From Clostridia bacterium (GTDB lineage: Bacteria; Bacillota; Clostridia; Oscillospirales; CAG-272), in contig JAGDBK010000068.1 of assembly GCA_017959065.1 (NCBI GenBank), positions 1 to 62,443 of the forward strand: DNA of 62,443 bases. The letters run 5' to 3'. Position 1 is the first letter of the stretch; every line of letters begins with the position of its first letter. A program made the position numbers and the translations under genes. This document shows, in pieces, positions 26,830 to 37,265 of the stretch. The notes under the pieces are model-generated. The model was not told where the DNA came from, searched no databases, and saw only the letters and a list, made by a program, of their open reading frames with translations.

Positions 26830-28071
26830 ATGAGCAATATTAAAGATGTTTCTCTTGCTCCGTCCGGAAGGGACAAGATAGAATGGGTGAAAAGCTATAT
26901 GCCCGTTCTCTCCCTCATTAATCAGGAATTCTCTGAAACGAAACCCTTCAAAGACCTGAAGGTATCTATGTCGATTCACCTTGAGGCAAAAACCGCATAC
27001 CTTGCAATTACGCTGGCTACAGGCGGGGCGGACGTATACGTGACCGGCTGCAATCCGCTTTCAACTCAGGATGATGTCGCCGCAGCGCTTGTTTCGGACG
27101 GGTTTGAAGTCTTTGCCCATCGCGGGACGACAGAAGCAGAGTACAGGGAAGATCTTATCAGTACTCTTTCGGTCTGTCCGGATCTGATGATAGACGACGG
27201 AGGAGATCTTACCGGTCTACTTCACGGGGATTGTATAGGTTCAGGAAAGAATCTCATCGGCGGAGCGGAAGAGACTACAACAGGTATCCACAGGCTTCTG
27301 GCGAGGGAGGCAAAAGGGCAGCTGCTTTATCCGATGGTAGACGTAAACGACGCAGACTGCAAGCATCTTTTCGACAACCGCTACGGGACGGGCCAGTCAA
27401 CGCTGGACGGAATAATGAACAGCACAAATCTGATAATAGCCGGAAAGACCGTAGTAGTAGCAGGGTACGGATGGTGCGGAAGAGGCATTGCCATGCGCGC
27501 AAAGGGTATGGGCGCCAATGTCATAGTCACTGAGATTAATCCGGTCAAGGCGATAGAAGCGAGGATGGACGGATTCTCCGTAATGCCGATGGACGACGCT
27601 GCACCTCTCGGCGACCTGTTCATTACAGCCACAGGATGCAAAAGCGTGATAAGAAAAGAACATCTAGAAAAGATGAAGGACGGGGTGCTGCTTGCGAACT
27701 CCGGACATTTCGATGTAGAGATAGACAAGATAGCTCTCGAGGACATATCCTGCGAGATATGGCAGAGAAAGCCGAATATCGTCGGATACAGAACCGGAGA
27801 CGGAAGGGTTCTGAACCTGCTGGCGGAAGGCAGGCTGGTCAATCTTGCAGCCGGCAACGGCCATCCCGCGGAAATCATGGATATGAGCTTCGCTATTCAG
27901 GCAAAATCACTTGAATATCTGGTCAAAAATAAAGCCCTTCTGGAGAAAAGAGTTTACCGTGTTCCGGAAGAAATAGATAATGAAGTTGCCTCGCTGAAGC
28001 TCAAAGCAATGGGATCCAGAATCGATATACTGACCGAAGACCAGGAAAGATACCTGCGCGATACGCTATGA
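26830..28071 (+). CDS. ahcY: Adenosylhomocysteinase
   Basis: Reversibly splits S-adenosylhomocysteine into adenosine and homocysteine, restoring methylation capacity. The NAD-binding region 'VVVAGYGWCGRGIAMRAKG' is at about residues 205-223; 'GCNPLSTQDDVAAAL', 'DDGGDLTGLLH' and 'NSGHFDVEID' match the family. Length 413 is the compact prokaryotic form. AGAAGGAT ribosome site. It ends at the shared terminator with cysS; cysE-cysS across it use serine and cysteine, a related sulfur metabolism. Confidence 0.95.
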   Translation: MSNIKDVSLAPSGRDKIEWVKSYMPVLSLINQEFSETKPFKDLKVSMSIHLEAKTAYLAITLATGGADVYVTGCNPLSTQDDVAAALVSDGFEVFAHRGTTEAEYREDLISTLSVCPDLMIDDGGDLTGLLHGDCIGSGKNLIGGAEETTTGIHRLLAREAKGQLLYPMVDVNDADCKHLFDNRYGTGQSTLDGIMNSTNLIIAGKTVVVAGYGWCGRGIAMRAKGMGANVIVTEINPVKAIEARMDGFSVMPMDDAAPLGDLFITATGCKSVIRKEHLEKMKDGVLLANSGHFDVEIDKIALEDISCEIWQRKPNIVGYRTGDGRVLNLLAEGRLVNLAAGNGHPAEIMDMSFAIQAKSLEYLVKNKALLEKRVYRVPEEIDNEVASLKLKAMGSRIDILTEDQERYLRDTL

Positions 28072-28072
28072 A

Positions 28073-28104
28073 AAAACGGCCCGATCTAATGATCGGGCCG
28101 TTTT
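28073..28104. terminator. Bidirectional terminator between ahcY and cysS
   Basis: A perfect 14-bp stem (AAAACGGCCCGATC at 28073-28086 and its complement at 28091-28104) with loop TAAT. The A/T ends give a U-tract in both directions, so it serves the convergent ahcY (plus) and cysS (minus). Confidence 0.92.
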
Positions 28105-28118
28105 GTTCCTTTATAAGA

Positions 28119-29540
28119 TTATTTTTCCACTACGGTATATGTCGTTCCTTCCCTGGTATCCGTCAGCATAACGCCTTTTTCTGAAAGCATCTCCCGTATA
28201 CTGTCCGCGCGGGCAAAATCCTTGTCTATTTTCGCCTGTGCTCTCTCGGATATCATCTTCCCGATCCATTCGGCAAAGTCGCTGTCGATCGAAGTCTCTT
28301 TACTGTTCCGTTTTTCTTCCGCAGCTTTAAGAAGATTCAGCGAAAGAACATCGTCTATCTCCGCTATCGCGCTGAGTTTATCCGCATCGGAAGCTGAAGA
28401 CTTCAATACATCATAGATGGCTGTTATGGCAAGAGACGTATTGAGGTCATTGTCCATCGCTTTGTAAAAAGGCGCCGTCAGAATACTGACCTTCTCTCTG
28501 TCTGCTTCACATGATCCTTTTTCCAGAGAGGCGATCTTTGATATCAGTTTTTCATATGCTGCTTTGGCATTGTCAAGCGCCTCATAGGAAAATGCCAAAG
28601 ATTTCCTGTAATGGGAAAGCAGACAGAAAAACCTGTATACCATCGGGTCATATCCTTTTTCCTTCAGAAGGGAGACCGTCAGGAACTCTCCGCTCGATTT
28701 GGACATCTTGCCTGTCGGAGTGTTCAGATGATGAACATGGAACCAGTAATTGCACCATTTATGGCCCAGATACGCCTCGCTCTGTGCGATCTCGTTTGTA
28801 TGGTGGGGGAAAATGTTGTCAACTCCTCCGCAATGAATGTCCACTCTCTCTCCGAGATTGCTGATGCAGATCGCTGAACACTCTATATGCCATCCGGGAT
28901 ATCCGAGACCCCACGGGGAATTCCATTTCAGCTCCTGATCCTCAAATTTCGACTTTGTAAACCAGAGGACAAAATCCGTCTTGTTCCTCTTGTTGGAATC
29001 CTCGTCCACGCCCTCCCTTACACCGACCTCAAGGTCTTCAGCCTCATTGTTTGAAAGAACATAGTAGTTATCCAGACGTGAAGTATCAAAATAAACATTT
29101 CCGCCGGCCAGATACGCATATCCGCCATCAATCAGGCCGGTGATCATTTTAATAATACTGCCTATGCTTTTTGTCGCCGGGACTACGATATCCGGCTTTT
29201 TTATGTTCAGTTCCCTGCAATCGGAAAAGAACGCATCCGTGTAGAACTTTGCGATCTCCATCACGGATTTTTTTTCGCGCTTTGCTCCCTTGAGCATCTT
29301 GTCTTCGCCTGTGTCCGCATCGCTTGAAAGATGGCCGACGTCCGTAATGTTCATCACCCTTGTGACTTCATAATGCTTTCTGAGATACTTTTCAAGAACA
29401 TCCTCTTCAATATAGCTTCTCAGATTGCCTATGTGCGCAAAATGATAAACTGTGGGGCCGCAGGTATACATTTTTACCCTGCCTGCCTCATTCGGGACAA
29501 ATTCTTCAATCGTTCTGGTCTGTGTGTTGAATATTTTCAT
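28119..29540 (-). CDS. cysS: Cysteinyl-tRNA synthetase
   Basis: Class I synthetase charging tRNA-Cys. The HIGH-like motif is HIGN within 'GPTVYHFAHIGNLRSYIEED' (about residues 28-47), with the zinc cysteine at about 27 just before it; KMSKS is intact in 'TGKMSKSSGEF' (about residue 270). Length 473 is typical. The start lies one base past the cysE stop, so cysE-cysS form an operon, as in many Firmicutes where cysteine synthesis and use are linked. Confidence 0.96.
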   Translation of the reverse strand: MKIFNTQTRTIEEFVPNEAGRVKMYTCGPTVYHFAHIGNLRSYIEEDVLEKYLRKHYEVTRVMNITDVGHLSSDADTGEDKMLKGAKREKKSVMEIAKFYTDAFFSDCRELNIKKPDIVVPATKSIGSIIKMITGLIDGGYAYLAGGNVYFDTSRLDNYYVLSNNEAEDLEVGVREGVDEDSNKRNKTDFVLWFTKSKFEDQELKWNSPWGLGYPGWHIECSAICISNLGERVDIHCGGVDNIFPHHTNEIAQSEAYLGHKWCNYWFHVHHLNTPTGKMSKSSGEFLTVSLLKEKGYDPMVYRFFCLLSHYRKSLAFSYEALDNAKAAYEKLISKIASLEKGSCEADREKVSILTAPFYKAMDNDLNTSLAITAIYDVLKSSASDADKLSAIAEIDDVLSLNLLKAAEEKRNSKETSIDSDFAEWIGKMISERAQAKIDKDFARADSIREMLSEKGVMLTDTREGTTYTVVEK

Positions 29541-29541
29541 A

Positions 29542-30297
29542 TTATTCTGCTCTATTTCCTGTTTCTAATTCAGCGAGCCGCTTTTCCAGCATGCTGATTT
29601 CGTCTTTAAGTTTCATTATTTCTTGAGCGACCGGGTCCGGAATATGGATCTGGTCGAGATCGCAGTCCGTAACTTTTTCGCCGTTGCGTCTGGTCACTTT
29701 CGCCGGTATACCGACTGCGGTACTGTTGTCCGGAACTTCATTCAACACAACTGCGTTTGCGGCGATCTTTGAATTATTTCCAACCCTAAACGGGCCGAGC
29801 ACTTTTGCGCCTGCCCCGACCATTACATTATCCCCAAGGGTCGGATGGCGCTTTCCGCTGTCCTTTCCGGTTCCGCCGAGCGTCGCGCCCTGATAGATGG
29901 TACAGTTGTCGCCTATCTCGGCTGTCTCGCCTATGACGACGCCGGACCCGTGGTCTATGAACAGCCCCTTGCCTATTTTTGCTCCGGGATGGATTTCAAT
30001 GCCTGTAAGCAGTCTTGCTGTCTGGCTTACCGTTCTTGCAAGAGAATACATTCTTCTCCTGTATAGTTCGTGAGATATCCTGTAGCACAGAAGCGCGTGA
30101 AGTCCCGAATAGAGAAACAGAACCTCCAGGGAAGACTTTGCTGCGGGGTCTCTTTCTTTTATTATCTCTATTTCTTCCCTTATCTGATTGTAAAGGTTTC
30201 TGAACTCGGATGGACATTTTTTCAGTTTTTTCACATAACACGCCGATTTGTCCGCCATAATCCTTTTAATGTTGGAAAAATCAATGTAACTTCCCAT
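29542..30297 (-). CDS. cysE: Serine O-acetyltransferase
   Basis: Makes O-acetylserine, the acceptor for cysteine synthesis. The C-terminal left-handed beta helix of hexapeptide repeats is clear: 'GIEIHPGAKIGKGLFIDHGS', 'VVIGETAEIGDNCTIYQG', 'VMVGAGAKVLGPFRVG'. The conserved 'GGTGKDSGKRHPTLGDNV' follows. Length 251; the last 25 residues form a charged helix. GGAGG ribosome site 9 bases before the ATG. Promoter at 30352-30380. Confidence 0.94.
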   Translation of the reverse strand: MGSYIDFSNIKRIMADKSACYVKKLKKCPSEFRNLYNQIREEIEIIKERDPAAKSSLEVLFLYSGLHALLCYRISHELYRRRMYSLARTVSQTARLLTGIEIHPGAKIGKGLFIDHGSGVVIGETAEIGDNCTIYQGATLGGTGKDSGKRHPTLGDNVMVGAGAKVLGPFRVGNNSKIAANAVVLNEVPDNSTAVGIPAKVTRRNGEKVTDCDLDQIHIPDPVAQEIMKLKDEISMLEKRLAELETGNRAE

Positions 30298-30351
30298 CTT
30301 TCATTCCTCCTTCCATGTCAGATAGAGATTTCCGTTTAAAACTTATTCTTC

Positions 30352-30380
30352 ATTATATATCTTATTCACGGTTTTTGCAA
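30352..30380 (-). promoter_or_regulatory. Sigma-A promoter for cysE-cysS
   Basis: Minus strand TTGCAA (30375-30380), 17-base spacer, TATAAT (30352-30357), 55 bases before cysE. The short leader leaves no room for a T-box, and no TGGNACCGCG motif is seen. Confidence 0.7.
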
Positions 30381-30573
30381 CAACCTTGAACCGTAACCAC
30401 ATCACTGCCGAAAAGTTTACAAAAAATTTTCATTTTGGTGTTTTTTCCTATGTTTGTCTTTAAAGATCAAAAAAAAGCGGGTTTTTTCACCCATAATTCT
30501 GATTAATCTCCCTTGACACATACAAACTGCACAAATCATTGAGCAGCTCTCATTTGTGTTTTTAAGAGAAAAG

Positions 30574-30602
30574 TTGTTATTTTTCTTTAATAATGATATA
30601 AT
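30574..30602 (+). promoter_or_regulatory. Sigma-A promoter for dnaA
   Basis: TTGTTA (30574-30579), 17-base spacer, TATAAT (30597-30602). It lies in the 482-base region between cysE and dnaA. The first transcribed part is very AT-rich with two near-direct repeats (ATAAATATATATAAATATAT), which might also open easily; I found no canonical DnaA box here, only a TTATTCACG at 30362-30370. Confidence 0.7.
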
Positions 30603-30779
30603 TTCTATAAATATATATAAATATATATAATCATTTATAATGTAATTCAGACCGGTTCAGCAGACTAGACCAAAAACAATTGCGGAATAATACCGCAGAT
30701 AATTTTGACCATAGGAGAATGCAGGAAGACTACGGCCGGTGATTTATCTTCCACCTGGTGCGAAAGCCTGCCAACAGTT

Positions 30780-32198
30780 ATGAATTCAAATACTGATATC
30801 GGGAAAATATTCTCTCTCGTCCTTGACACACTAAAGGGCGAAATGTCACAGAGTTCGATCAATCTCTGGTTCGGTGACGTGGTTCTGTTTCATCTCGACG
30901 ATAAAAGAGCCGTGCTTTTAGGTAAAAGCGAATTCAAAAGCGACATCGCCAGAAAACGCTATAAGAAACTGCTCGAGGACAAGTTCAACGATGTCCTTGG
31001 TTTTCCTGTGACCGTTTATGTGTTCTCTGAAGAAAAAGGAGGCGTTCCCGCAGACTATCTGACTCTGCCGGGGAAAGACGATCCCCCGGAATCTCAGGCT
31101 CAGAAACAGGAAAACAATCCTTCCGATATAAAAGCAGGATATGATTATTTTTCCACCGGCGACGAAAACAGAAAACCGACCACGAACTTCTACAACCGGG
31201 ATTATACCTTCAGCAACTTTATAGTCGGAAGCTCCAACAAATTTGCTCATGCAGCATGTATTGCCGTAGCGGAAAACCCCGCGACCGCATACAATCCGCT
31301 TTTCATTTACGGAAACAGCGGACTCGGTAAAACTCATCTTCTCTATGCGATCACGAACGATATCATCTCCAAGCATCCGGAGATGAATATAGTTTACGTG
31401 AGAAGCGAGGATCTGATCAATCAGCTTATAGAAGCTTTTTCAAAAAAAGAAACCGCCCTGTTCAGAGAAAAATACAGATCTGCCGATGTCCTGCTGGTGG
31501 ATGATATCCAGTTTATCGCAGGAAAAGAAGCTCTTCAGGAAGAATTCTTTCATACTTTCAATACGCTTTACGATGCGAGTAAACAGATAATACTGACATC
31601 AGACAGACCGCCAAGAGATATAAAAACCCTTGAAGACAGACTCCGCGGACGGTTTGAGTGGGGCCTGATAGTCGATATACAGCCGCCGGATTTTGAATTG
31701 AGGATCGCAATCCTGAAAGCAAAATCCGAATCGCTGGGCCTTAAGATTCCGAACGAGGTTCTTACCTATCTCGCAGAGAAACTGCAGGATAACATCAGAC
31801 AAATTGAAGGCATTATCAAGAAGATGGGCGCGAAGAGTTTTCTGTCCGGTGTTCCGATATCTCTGGATACTGCAAGAGAAGCGGTTTCTGAACTTATTAC
31901 AGGAAACGAACCGGTTCACGTCACAATAGAAAAAATACTGTCCACGGTATCGGCAAAATACAATGTATCAATTGAAGACCTCAAAGGCAGACGCCGTACA
32001 AAGGACATTGCGAAAGCAAGACATATTGCAATTTATCTGATAAAACAGATGACCGACATCCCCCTGACGAACATAGCAAGGGTCTTTGAAAGAGATCACA
32101 CAACTATCATGTCTTCGGTTGAAGTAATCGAAAGGGAAATAAGAGAAAATCCGTCTACGGAGCTTGAGATCAGCGAACTGAAAAAAGAAATGAAGTAA
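30780..32198 (+). CDS. dnaA: Chromosomal replication initiator DnaA
   Basis: Origin-binding AAA+ ATPase. Domain I is at about residues 1-85; the linker is short; domain III has Walker A 'GNSGLGKTH' (about 176), Walker B 'VLLVDDIQFI' (about 238); domain IV ends with the DNA-binding signature 'FERDHTTIMSSVEVIE' (family GGRDHTT). I place the start at ATG 30780, which gives 472 residues and a normal domain I; the frame is open to a TTG at 30705 but that extension is not family-like. No strong ribosome site precedes 30780; an ATAGGAG lies about 60 bases upstream. Confidence 0.93.
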   Translation: MNSNTDIGKIFSLVLDTLKGEMSQSSINLWFGDVVLFHLDDKRAVLLGKSEFKSDIARKRYKKLLEDKFNDVLGFPVTVYVFSEEKGGVPADYLTLPGKDDPPESQAQKQENNPSDIKAGYDYFSTGDENRKPTTNFYNRDYTFSNFIVGSSNKFAHAACIAVAENPATAYNPLFIYGNSGLGKTHLLYAITNDIISKHPEMNIVYVRSEDLINQLIEAFSKKETALFREKYRSADVLLVDDIQFIAGKEALQEEFFHTFNTLYDASKQIILTSDRPPRDIKTLEDRLRGRFEWGLIVDIQPPDFELRIAILKAKSESLGLKIPNEVLTYLAEKLQDNIRQIEGIIKKMGAKSFLSGVPISLDTAREAVSELITGNEPVHVTIEKILSTVSAKYNVSIEDLKGRRRTKDIAKARHIAIYLIKQMTDIPLTNIARVFERDHTTIMSSVEVIEREIRENPSTELEISELKKEMK

Positions 32199-32228
32199 CA
32201 TTCAAATCTGGATATCCGCATTGTTATT

Positions 32229-32600
32229 TCACTTTTCCACACACTGTGGAAAAGTCTGTGGATTATTTGCAGATAAGATATTTGTCGTAATTATTGATTT
32301 TTTCCTTTCATTGATTTTTTTCATTCTGATTTTTCTGACACTGTTCCACACAAAACAAACAAAATGATAACAATTATCAGATAAAGGAATGATTAATGCC
32401 GTTTCTTCATTTCTATCTGGCAAAAAACAAAAAGAAGTGAATCACTTATCCAAAGGTAGCACCCAGACAATCATGATGAGTATGATTAGTTTTTCCTTTG
32501 GATAAAGCCAGATTTTGACTTTTCAACATTTTCCACGCCATTAATAATACTGTTAATATCTTTGATTAATGATATATATTAGTAACCGTACGGCAATATG
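32229..32600. other. oriC: Candidate replication origin (oriC) between dnaA and dnaN
   Basis: The 501-base dnaA-dnaN gap has several DnaA-box-like 9-mers: TTTTCCACA (32233-32241), TGTGGAAAA (32245-32253), TGTGGATTA (32257-32265), TGTTCCACA (32342-32350), TTATCCAAA (32446-32454), TTTGGATAA (32497-32505) and TTTTCCACG (32529-32537). The first three are spaced exactly 12 bases. TTATCCAAAGG (32446-32456) and its complement (32495-32505) form an inverted pair. AT-rich sequence from about 32538 to 32600 could be the unwinding element. Position after dnaA matches known Firmicutes origins. Confidence 0.75.
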
Positions 32601-32651
32601 AAATTATAAATACGGGCATCGCCCTGTCAACCGAAAGGAGGACCGTCATAC

Positions 32652-32684
32652 ATGACGGGCAGCGATCTGAATTCGAACGGATAG
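32652..32684 (+). CDS. Short leader ORF before dnaN (10 residues)
   Basis: ATG at 32652 follows the strongest ribosome site in the area (AAAGGAGG, 32634-32641, spacing 10) and reads MTGSDLNSNG before a TAG at 32682-32684. It ends 15 bases before dnaN, is in the same frame, and dnaN itself has no good ribosome site. It could couple translation into dnaN. A coding role for the peptide itself is not shown. Confidence 0.4.
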   Translation: MTGSDLNSNG

Positions 32685-32699
32685 CTGCATTATATTACA

Positions 32700-33851
32700 A
32701 TGAAAATCCAATTTGAAAAATCATCACTTCTGAATGCTATATCAAGACTTCAGATAGCAGTATTATCAAAGTCGGATTCTCCGGCGATGGAAGGAATACT
32801 GATTAACGCCGACTCTGAAAAGAATTCCGTGATATTTAACACCTTCGACAATGAAAAGGGTGTAAGGATTGAAATGGAAGCTTCCGTGGCAGAAAGCGGC
32901 AGCTATATTATAAATGCACAGAAGCTTATGAATATCGTGAGATCTCTGCCTGATGAGGAAGTACTGCTGAAAGTCGACAGCGGATGCAATGTGACAATTA
33001 CCAGCAGCCGCAGTGTTTTCAAACTGCATTCACTTCCGGGATCTGATTTTCCCGCACAGCCGTATCTTGCAGGTGAGATAGGATTCAAAATTAAGGAGAA
33101 GGAATTTTTGGATATGCTTTCCAAAGTTCTTTTTGCCGCCGGGATCAATCATCAGACCAAGGCTCTGAACGGAGTATATGTTGAAATAAAAGGAAACAAC
33201 GTTAAGTTTATCGGATGCGACGGATTCAGATTCGCAATGTGTGACAAGGTCTGTGAAGTACATAACGATTCTGATGAAGAACTCGACACGAACTTTATTA
33301 TTCCGGTGAAAACGGCTTCAGAACTAGTAAAGGTTCTTTCTCAAAGTGATGATGAGATTCAGATAGAAGGATCGAGAAAGCATATCATCATCAAAGTCAG
33401 AGATATGGTCCTGTTTTCAAGGACAATCGATCAGAAATACATCAGTTACGAAAGAGCGATTCCGCAGAACAGTTCAATTAGCGTAACTGTTAACTCAGGG
33501 GATATTTACAGCGCGCTGGAGAGAGCTCTCCTAATAACTGAAGAAAAGATCGTTGGAGCAGTCAAGAGCTATGTCAGACTGTCTTTTAAAGAAAATGTTC
33601 TGACCATTTCTTCGGAGTCAATCAACGGCAGTATCAAGGAGGAGATAGGAATCTTCCATACCGGAGAAGACATAGACATCGGATTCAATTGCAGATACCT
33701 GGCTGAAACGATGAGAGCCTGCGACAATGACGATATAGAAATCAAGTTAAATTCTCCATTAATGAGCATGGTATTCACTCCCATCAATCCGAAAGAGGGA
33801 GAAAAATATCTGTTCTTCGTTCTGCCGATAAGAATGAAGGAACAGGCATAA
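32700..33851 (+). CDS. dnaN: DNA polymerase III beta sliding clamp
   Basis: Ring-shaped processivity factor. Three repeated clamp domains of about 125 residues are recognisable; typical elements are 'NAISRLQIAVLSKSDSPAMEGILI' type start (here residues 10-30), 'LPGSDFPAQP' at about 105 and the C-terminal 'SPLMSMVFTPINP' followed by 'FVLPIRM'. Length 383 is normal. Good start ATG at 32700 but a poor ribosome site, see the leader ORF upstream. recF follows after 9 bases; the small S4-domain gene (yaaA/rlbA) that often stands here is missing. Confidence 0.95.
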   Translation: MKIQFEKSSLLNAISRLQIAVLSKSDSPAMEGILINADSEKNSVIFNTFDNEKGVRIEMEASVAESGSYIINAQKLMNIVRSLPDEEVLLKVDSGCNVTITSSRSVFKLHSLPGSDFPAQPYLAGEIGFKIKEKEFLDMLSKVLFAAGINHQTKALNGVYVEIKGNNVKFIGCDGFRFAMCDKVCEVHNDSDEELDTNFIIPVKTASELVKVLSQSDDEIQIEGSRKHIIIKVRDMVLFSRTIDQKYISYERAIPQNSSISVTVNSGDIYSALERALLITEEKIVGAVKSYVRLSFKENVLTISSESINGSIKEEIGIFHTGEDIDIGFNCRYLAETMRACDNDDIEIKLNSPLMSMVFTPINPKEGEKYLFFVLPIRMKEQA

Positions 33852-33860
33852 AGGGAAGGC

Positions 33861-35018
33861 ATGATTGTTAGAAGCATTCGGCTGGAGAATTTCAGAAACA
33901 TTGAAAAGGCAAAGCTGGATTTTTCCGAAGGGATAAATGTTCTCATAGGAAAGAATGCGCAGGGCAAATCAAATATTCTTGAAGCGGTTTATATTTTTGC
34001 CCAGGGAAAAAGCTTTCGAGCAAAAAACGACAGGGAACTGATAAGATTCGGAGAAAAAAAGGCAGTCATCTCTTTGACTTCAAAGTCTTCAAAAAAGACT
34101 AAAGACGATGATCTTTCAATGGAATATGAGTCTGGCGGAAACAGAGAAGAAACGAAAAAAACCGTAAAAAGGAACGGGGTAGTTGAAAAGAAGATAGGAA
34201 ATCTTCTGGGAACATTCCGTGCGGTTTTGTTCTGCCCTGAACATCTTTTGCTTGTCAAAGGCGGACCTGCGGAGAGAAGAACTTTCATTGATATGGCCAT
34301 TTGCCAGCTTAGACCTGTATATCTTAAACAGCTGCAGCGATATTATGCCCTTCTATCGGAAAGGAACAAACTTCTGAAAGATTCAAAAGAAGACAGAAGG
34401 GTATATGATCAGACGAATGAGCTGTGGGCCCAGCAGTTGGCTGAATGCGCGGGATATATCACATGTGTGCGGGCAGAGTATCTTTCCTTACTCTCAGGCG
34501 CAGCGGAAGACTGTTTTCTCGATATGACCGGAGGAGAAGAAAAACCGGAGTTTTTGTATAAGACAAGCACGGGTTCTGAAACGGACATATTTGATGAAAA
34601 GGCTGTCACTGACAGATATTACAGTCTTTACTGTTCCGAAGGAGAAAAAGAGCTGCTTGCCGGAATGACTCTGTGGGGCGTACACAGAGATGATATACAG
34701 ATAACGATAAACGGAAAAGAAGCAAGATTTTTCGCCTCACAGGGACAGGACAGGTCGCTTGTCCTTTCTATGAAACTTGCCGAGGGGATAATCTCCGAAA
34801 AAGAGACGGGCGAAGCCCCGGTATATCTGTTCGACGATGTGATGAGCGAACTGGACAGAAACCGAAGGAATTTCCTTCTTGAAAGGTTCAAGGGCAGCAG
34901 TCAGATAATAATCACTTCATGTGAGCCGGAATTCTTCGGAGAAGGCGAATTCAGGACAATAAGCGTCAGCAACGGATGCTACACCTGTCCGGAATGGGAT
35001 GAGGAGCCCGTCAAATGA
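33861..35018 (+). CDS. recF: DNA replication and repair protein RecF
   Basis: SMC-like ATPase that helps load RecA at gaps. Walker A is GKNAQGKSNILEA (about residues 30-42); the signature region 'ASQGQDRSLVLSMKLAEG' is at about 292 and Walker B 'PVYLFDDVMSELD' at about 320. 'LWGVHRDDIQI' is the variant of the family GPHRDD motif. Length 385, a little longer than usual (about 365). Its stop overlaps the remB-like start by four bases. Confidence 0.95.
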   Translation: MIVRSIRLENFRNIEKAKLDFSEGINVLIGKNAQGKSNILEAVYIFAQGKSFRAKNDRELIRFGEKKAVISLTSKSSKKTKDDDLSMEYESGGNREETKKTVKRNGVVEKKIGNLLGTFRAVLFCPEHLLLVKGGPAERRTFIDMAICQLRPVYLKQLQRYYALLSERNKLLKDSKEDRRVYDQTNELWAQQLAECAGYITCVRAEYLSLLSGAAEDCFLDMTGGEEKPEFLYKTSTGSETDIFDEKAVTDRYYSLYCSEGEKELLAGMTLWGVHRDDIQITINGKEARFFASQGQDRSLVLSMKLAEGIISEKETGEAPVYLFDDVMSELDRNRRNFLLERFKGSSQIIITSCEPEFFGEGEFRTISVSNGCYTCPEWDEEPVK

Positions 35019-35302
35019 AAAACACTGCTTCAGATATATACTTTCATGCCGGCAATAACCAGATGCTCAGAAAAAGGGATGTAATCGGTATTTTCGATTT
35101 GGACACGTCCACAAAATCCAAAACCACCGTTGACTTTCTTAAGCGAAAAGAAAAGGAAAAAAGGATAAGAAGCGTCAAGAATGAACTGCCGAAGTCGTTT
35201 ATCCTTTACAGAGACAGCGACAAAAAGGGCACACGTTCAAACATAGACACAATTTTTATCGTCCAGCTGTCCTCCAGATCAATTTTCGGCAGGATTAAAT
35301 AA
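35015..35302 (+). CDS. remB: DUF370 / RemB-like small protein
   Basis: 95-residue protein matching the extracellular-matrix regulator family (B. subtilis YaaB/RemB), with an N-terminal 'IYFHAGNNQMLRKRDVIGIFDLD' type strand pattern and a C-terminal 'SSRSIFGRI' motif. Position between recF and gyrB is the same as in Bacillus and many Clostridia. RemA/RemB relatives bind DNA; the role here is not known. ATGA overlap with recF. Confidence 0.85.
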   Translation: MKNTASDIYFHAGNNQMLRKRDVIGIFDLDTSTKSKTTVDFLKRKEKEKRIRSVKNELPKSFILYRDSDKKGTRSNIDTIFIVQLSSRSIFGRIK

Positions 35303-35341
35303 TTCAAGCAAAATCATAACTGATGAGGAAAGGACCAATAA

Positions 35342-37255
<1,914 letters not shown>

Positions 37256-37265
37256 CAGGATGGAT

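Noticed and set aside
30298-30560. Possible T-box or other riboswitch before cysE-cysS
   Set aside because: The promoter lies only 55 bases before cysE and no T-box sequence TGGNACCGCG or specifier-like structure is visible.
30420-30660. AT-rich repeats before dnaA as the main origin
   Set aside because: No cluster of DnaA boxes is found there; the dnaA-dnaN gap has seven. It may still be an accessory part.
32652-32720. dnaN with an N-terminal extension read through the TAG codon
   Set aside because: The clamp fold starts normally at 32700 and nothing else in the window suggests reassigned or suppressed TAG.
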